Shown piece by piece: positions 5,505 through 8,595 of a DNA stretch of 8,595 bases (the first letter of the stretch is position 1; the number at the start of each line of letters is the position of its first letter). Source of the DNA: an uncultured Lachnospiraceae bacterium. GTDB lineage: Bacteria; Bacillota; Clostridia; Lachnospirales; Lachnospiraceae. A program made the translations under genes and the position numbers. The stretch spans positions 1 through 8,595 of the forward strand of contig CAJTOV010000156.1 in the NCBI GenBank assembly GCA_910577765.1, in the 5' to 3' direction. The notes beneath the pieces are model-generated. The model had not been told where the DNA came from. It was given only the letters and a program-made list of their open reading frames with translations, and ran no database searches.

Positions 5505-5759
5505 TAACCCTTTCCTGCATCAGTATTTACAGCTTCAAAGCTGATTCAGATAACACTGCTCCTGTTCCACACTGTGCATGGTATTGCAAAGAATCAGATT
5601 ATACGTGGTCTTCATTTGGAAGGAACGCGTTTCAAAAACAGACAGATATCCCAGTTGAACTGCGGTTTCCCTGATATCATTTTATATGAAATCCGTTAAA
5701 TGTGCAAGAACACATAGGATGCAGAGAACAAAACTTGTTGTCTCCTTTTTAGAATAAGA
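5505..5759. other. Gene-free region upstream of the AlbA_2 gene
   Basis: I see no convincing gene in these 255 A/T-rich bases; a 63-codon plus-strand frame starting at 5483 looks like chance. A 14-bp palindrome, CAGCTT-CA-AAGCTG (5530-5543), lies 26 bases upstream of the AlbA_2 start and could be an operator for that gene. GATATC occurs twice around 5645-5680. No promoter could be named with confidence. Confidence 0.5.
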
Positions 5760-5806
5760 TACTCCCGGAATCTCACAAAGACAAGTATAGGGAGACTCCG
5801 AGAGTA
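5760..5806 (-). terminator. Probable terminator of the ADP-ribose operon
   Basis: The segments 5760-5774 and 5792-5806 form a 15-bp stem with a 17-base loop, starting 22 bases past the PARG stop. On the given strand two positions are C-A mismatches, but in the minus-strand RNA both are G-U pairs. The whole stem therefore pairs only in the transcript of the upstream genes. A loosely U-rich stretch (AUCUUAUUCU) follows. Position and pairing fit an operon terminator, though without a clean T-run. Confidence 0.6.
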
Positions 5807-5827
5807 CACAATATTTTTCGTTGTCTG

Positions 5828-6781
5828 TCAACTTCCAAGTGCTTTTTCTGCTTCGAAAGTAATGACCGCATTCCCCGGTTCGCAGACCGGGTGGCCCTCC
5901 CTGCCCTCCGGGCAGCCCTTACCACAGACTCCTGCCACCCTCTCAAACGCCCCAATACATCCCCCATCCCGGGACCGGTCCAGTACGGCATGGAAGACAG
6001 AATCAAACCGTTCTCCCCAGCCTGCCTCCAGAAGCTCCTTCCACCAGGCTGCCACCTGGGCCGGGTCATTGCGGAATACCCCGCAGCCGTAGGCACCCAG
6101 CACCAGATGCCGGGCTCCCTGGCTGGCGAAGATAGCCAGGGCCAGCTCCATCCGCCGCCGCATGGCCTGCCGGGCCTGCTGCCGGTCTTCTCCCTTTTGA
6201 ATCACCTGGCCCATGTTGACCGCAGGCAGTGTCAGCACGGAAGCCTCCACCGGATCTTTTGTCAGCCGGAACAGTCCGTCCCGGAAGAACAGCACCCGGG
6301 GACTGTAGATGGCATGGTCTGTGTAGATCATGGATGTCTGGGCCCGGTTGGCCCGGTAGTATTCCTCGTGGGCAGTCAGGGTCCGGTAAAGGGTACTGGA
6401 AGCAGCCAGGCTCTCCTCCTGGGCCATGGCCCCATTGAGAAATCCCCCACCCGGATTCTTTGCGCTGGCAAAGTTCAGCACCCCGATCTGTCGTTTTCCC
6501 TCCTGGTACAGACGCCGGACAGCGTCCACGGTGGAAATATTTTCGACTGTGACAAGGCAGGTGTCCGGCCTCTGGCCGTTCTGTTCTGACTCATACAACT
6601 CCCGCGCCACTGCCCCGGCTGTCTGCTCCAGCAACCGGGCTCCCTCTCCCGGCGTAATTAACTGACTGCCACAGATGGAATTTCTCATATGCTCTTCTAT
6701 GTTAATCCGCGTTCCCCCACACTCATAATATCCTTTATGCATAATTTCCAGAGTTTCTCTTGCAACTGCTTTCCGGTCCAT
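5828..6781 (-). CDS. Bacterial-type poly(ADP-ribose) glycohydrolase (TIGR02452/DUF2263 family)
   Basis: This 317-residue protein carries the PARG signature GGG-x7-QEE at residues 111-123 in the context ASAKNPGGGFLNGAMAQEE, with Glu122/Glu123 as the expected catalytic pair. A second macro-fold element is LVLGAYGCGVFRNDP (226-240). PARGs hydrolyse ribose-ribose bonds of ADP-ribose chains or release ADP-ribose from modified targets; the substrate of the bacterial TIGR02452 branch is not well defined. The ATG at 6781 is preceded by GGGGGG about 8 bases upstream and follows the Nudix gene after 42 bases, so they are probably one operon. The family core ends near residue 284 (FERVAG). The last 33 residues add Cys286, Cys290, His297 and Cys300, a possible but unproven metal-binding tail. 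Confidence 0.88.
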   Translation of the reverse strand: MDRKAVARETLEIMHKGYYECGGTRINIEEHMRNSICGSQLITPGEGARLLEQTAGAVARELYESEQNGQRPDTCLVTVENISTVDAVRRLYQEGKRQIGVLNFASAKNPGGGFLNGAMAQEESLAASSTLYRTLTAHEEYYRANRAQTSMIYTDHAIYSPRVLFFRDGLFRLTKDPVEASVLTLPAVNMGQVIQKGEDRQQARQAMRRRMELALAIFASQGARHLVLGAYGCGVFRNDPAQVAAWWKELLEAGWGERFDSVFHAVLDRSRDGGCIGAFERVAGVCGKGCPEGREGHPVCEPGNAVITFEAEKALGS

Positions 6782-6823
6782 AGGATCATCCCCCCGATCA
6801 TTTCATTCTCAAGCCAGGCTCCG

Positions 6824-7831
6824 TCATCCGTTGGAATCCTGGCTGCGCTTATACAGCCTGGAGGGCCTGTGCCCCTCATTGCTGGTATACTGCTGTGTCT
6901 CCTCCACCAGGCCCACCACCTTTCTGCGAAAGGCCGCTGTAGGCAGCTCCTTGTCCAGCACCACCTCGTACACCTGCTGCAGCTGTCTCAGGGTAAAATG
7001 CTCCGGCATCAGGTGAAATGCCAGATCCGTATATTGCAACTTCCCCCGCAGCCGCTCCAGCCCATAAGCGATGATCCTGGCATGGTCAAATGCCAGACCA
7101 TGGTTTTCCAGAATCCTGCAATGGGCAAAGGATTCCCCCTCCTTCTTCTCCAGAACAGCAGTCAGAACTGAGGTTCCATGGGACAGGATGATGTCCCACC
7201 GCCGGGGCTGCTTCAAACCGCCACCGGACTCCTGGTCTCTGGACCTGCCTTTCTTTCCGTCCGGCTCCTGTTCCCCATACTTCTGCCCCTGGAAGCGGTT
7301 GACCTCTGTTTCTGCCTCCTGCCCGCAGCTTCTGCCCGAATCCGCGTCTTCCTCACCTTCCCGGGGCCGGAAGGCGAGCCGGAACCAGGCCGCGTCGTCG
7401 GCATCATCCCCGGCCCGGACCGCTACCTGGCTGCTGTCCACCAGGGCCATGTAGGAACAGCTCATGACCCAGGTCCTGGGGTCCCTCCCCGGCTGGCTGA
7501 AGGTATATAACTGCTCCAGATACACCTGGTCCACGCCGGTCTCTTCCCTAAGCTCCCGCTCTGCCGCTTCTTCCGTAGTCTCCGCAGGCCGCACAAATCC
7601 TCCCGGCAAAGCCCAGCATCCCAGAAAAGGATGGCCGCCCCGGCGGACTAACAGCACCCGCAGCTCCTTCTCCGGAAGCTTCCGGTAATTATCCTCATCC
7701 TCGTCGGTCACCGTGAAGATCACCATGTCCGTGGCAACCGAGGGCCTGGGATAATCCCCAGGCTGGTAGGATGCCAGAAATTCCGCTTCTGTCAGGCCGT
7801 TTTTATCTCTTAATTGGTTCTGCTTATTCAT
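6824..7831 (-). CDS. Nudix hydrolase with NrtR-type C-terminal winged helix
   Basis: Of 335 residues, about 30-158 form a Nudix domain with a complete Nudix box: Gly78, Glu84, then RELREETGV at 92-100. It should therefore be catalytically active. FSQPGRDPRTWVMS (111-124) is typical of the ADP-ribose pyrophosphatase/NrtR branch, which splits ADP-ribose to AMP and ribose-5-phosphate or senses it. Residues about 245-330 (LERLRGKLQYTDLAFHLMPEHFTLRQLQQVYE through GHRPSRLYKR) match the NrtR winged helix, which binds DNA and controls NAD genes. Residues about 156-210 are a hydrophilic Glu/Gly/Lys/Arg-rich insertion that looks unstructured. The ATG at 7831 has GGAG 11 bases upstream. It sits between a NADAR and a PARG gene, so it may break down the ADP-ribose they release, regulate the operon, or both. 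Confidence 0.88.
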   Translation of the reverse strand: MNKQNQLRDKNGLTEAEFLASYQPGDYPRPSVATDMVIFTVTDEDEDNYRKLPEKELRVLLVRRGGHPFLGCWALPGGFVRPAETTEEAAERELREETGVDQVYLEQLYTFSQPGRDPRTWVMSCSYMALVDSSQVAVRAGDDADDAAWFRLAFRPREGEEDADSGRSCGQEAETEVNRFQGQKYGEQEPDGKKGRSRDQESGGGLKQPRRWDIILSHGTSVLTAVLEKKEGESFAHCRILENHGLAFDHARIIAYGLERLRGKLQYTDLAFHLMPEHFTLRQLQQVYEVVLDKELPTAAFRRKVVGLVEETQQYTSNEGHRPSRLYKRSQDSNG

Positions 7832-7921
7832 CGTTATCGTTCTCCACTCCCTCTCCTATATGACCGTTACAGTCCCAATATTCCCTGAAGTGTTATATCC
7901 GAATCAGCTCTCCAGATTCCC

Positions 7922-7940
7922 GGTCTGAATGCTTCAGACC
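7922..7940. promoter_or_regulatory. Palindrome at the NADAR stop codon
   Basis: GGTCTGAA (7922-7929), spacer TGC, TTCAGACC (7933-7940): a perfect 8-bp inverted repeat overlapping the NADAR stop codon. No T-run follows, so it is not a standard terminator. It lies about 90 bases upstream of the NrtR-like gene and could be an operator or an intercistronic RNA hairpin. Confidence 0.45.
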
Positions 7941-8503
7941 TTCTGCCCGTTTTCCTTCTCCAGCATCTCATCCCTCACCCGGGTCAGGACAAACCCCAGC
8001 AGGTTAGTCCCTTTCCACTTCAAAGGACACAGGGCGTCCGGGTTGGTCCGGCCCATGCCGATTCCCCATACCCGGTCCCGGGGGCTGGCTTCCACCAGAA
8101 TCCGGTTCCTGGTTCCCTTTAAGAATTCCCACAGTTCCGGGTTCTGGGAGAATTTCGCCTCATTCCCCCGCCGCACGATCTCCTGGCAGGAACGGTTCCA
8201 CACAGTCTCGTCAAATCCCCGGACTGCCCGCCCATAAGCCTTCATCTTCTTGGGATGGACCGCCTCCATGATCTTCCTAAACATCTCCTGGTCCCCGAAC
8301 AGCCGTGCCTTCTCCGCCATCATATACTGCTCCGCGCAGGAATACTCCGTTTCTTCCACCTCAAACCGGCATTGCCACCACTGGCTTAGACAGGCTTCGG
8401 TGATCCCCCCGTCCGCTGCCGGGGTGTTGCCCCAGAAAAACAGATATTTAAAGGTCTGCCCCGCTTCATATGCGCTCCTTAAATCCTCCAGATTGTAGAT
8501 CAT
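7934..8503 (-). CDS. NADAR-family (YbiA/DUF1768) protein
   Basis: The 189-residue protein has the NADAR pattern throughout: YLFFWG (20-25), SCAEQYMMAEKARLFGD (55-71), GRAVRGFDETVWNRSCQEIVRRGNEAKFSQN (91-121), and LVEASPRDRVWGIGM (126-140) with the conserved Glu128 and Asp133. NADAR proteins are linked to NAD/ADP-ribose chemistry. Family members include E. coli YbiA and N-glycosidases reported to remove ADP-ribose from guanine bases. The length is normal and no key residue is missing. The ATG at 8503 has GGAGG 6 bases upstream. It starts 22 bases after the stop of an upstream gene and precedes the Nudix gene by 102 bases. The exact substrate cannot be told from sequence. Confidence 0.92.
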   Translation of the reverse strand: MIYNLEDLRSAYEAGQTFKYLFFWGNTPAADGGITEACLSQWWQCRFEVEETEYSCAEQYMMAEKARLFGDQEMFRKIMEAVHPKKMKAYGRAVRGFDETVWNRSCQEIVRRGNEAKFSQNPELWEFLKGTRNRILVEASPRDRVWGIGMGRTNPDALCPLKWKGTNLLGFVLTRVRDEMLEKENGQKV

Positions 8504-8525
8504 GTTCCACCTCCATCGTCTTATC

Positions 8526-8594
8526 TCAGTCTAGTACTGCCTTGCGGAAATAACGGTGAATAAAGTGCCAGATGTCTGCGGCATCTGTGCGTCT
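8526..8594 (-). CDS. C-terminal end of an unidentified upstream gene (partial)
   Basis: From the right edge, one minus-strand frame encodes a 22-residue end containing DAADIWHFIHRYFRKAVLD and stops with TGA at 8528-8526. Its aromatic and basic pattern looks like a real C-terminal helix. Another frame is also open here but reads less like protein. The stop lies only 22 bases before the NADAR ATG, so this gene would be the preceding member of the ADP-ribose operon. Too little is visible to name it. Confidence 0.5.
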   Translation of the reverse strand, partial: RRTDAADIWHFIHRYFRKAVLD

Positions 8595-8595
8595 G

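Noticed and set aside
5483..5674. 63-codon plus-strand frame upstream of the AlbA_2 gene
   Set aside because: No ribosome binding site or protein-like pattern; overlaps the 5' end of the AlbA_2 gene on the other strand.
5891..6589. 232-codon plus-strand frame opposite the PARG gene
   Set aside because: Composition is Pro/Gly/His-rich without family features, while the minus-strand frame has the full PARG signature.
8504..8595. Promoter for the NADAR gene
   Set aside because: No convincing -35/-10 pair was seen, and an upstream reading frame ends only 22 bases before the NADAR start.

Overview
The window reads almost entirely on the minus strand and joins two kinds of DNA. The right part (about 5.8-8.6 kb) looks like a GC-rich chromosomal operon. 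The left part (about 1-4.6 kb) looks like one end of a conjugative or plasmid-like accessory element of the type common in gut Clostridia. Strong AGGAGG-type ribosome binding sites, the ArdA/orphan methylase/ParB module and protein sequence style point to a gut Firmicute, probably Lachnospiraceae or a relative. This is an inference from style, not a database match.

Right part, in transcription order (8.6 to 5.8 kb): the last 22 codons of an unidentified gene; a NADAR (YbiA-like) protein; a Nudix hydrolase fused to an NrtR-type winged helix; and a bacterial-type PARG (TIGR02452/DUF2263, macro-fold). Each is a known ADP-ribose-handling family, and together they could remove ADP-ribose from modified targets and degrade it. 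A 15-bp hairpin that is fully paired only in the minus-strand transcript probably ends this operon near 5.78 kb.

Middle: a lower-GC AlbA_2/Schlafen-type gene (5504-4530) has a normal N-terminal and central part but is cut off after about residue 293. It continues into about 31 unrelated codons, the last of which are encoded by a terminator-like hairpin. I read the region about 4590-4630 as the junction between this gene and the accessory element.

Left part, transcribed away from the junction: two tandem intrinsic-terminator-like hairpins directly upstream of parB; parB with a very long Lys/Pro/Ala/Glu-rich N-terminal tail; a 250-bp gene-free region packed with hairpins, including a 167-bp branched inverted repeat; a small DUF7768-like protein; an orphan C5 cytosine methyltransferase; ArdA; and the start of a conserved element protein running off the left edge. 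The methyltransferase and ArdA would protect incoming element DNA from host restriction, and ParB suggests a segregation or maintenance function, although no parA is visible.

The clearest unexplained signals are a 23-bp palindrome, two 10-bp arms around a 3-base spacer, present three times and only in the element part (441-463, 2904-2926, 3410-3432); the large branched inverted repeat at 2701-2867; and the double hairpin leader of parB.
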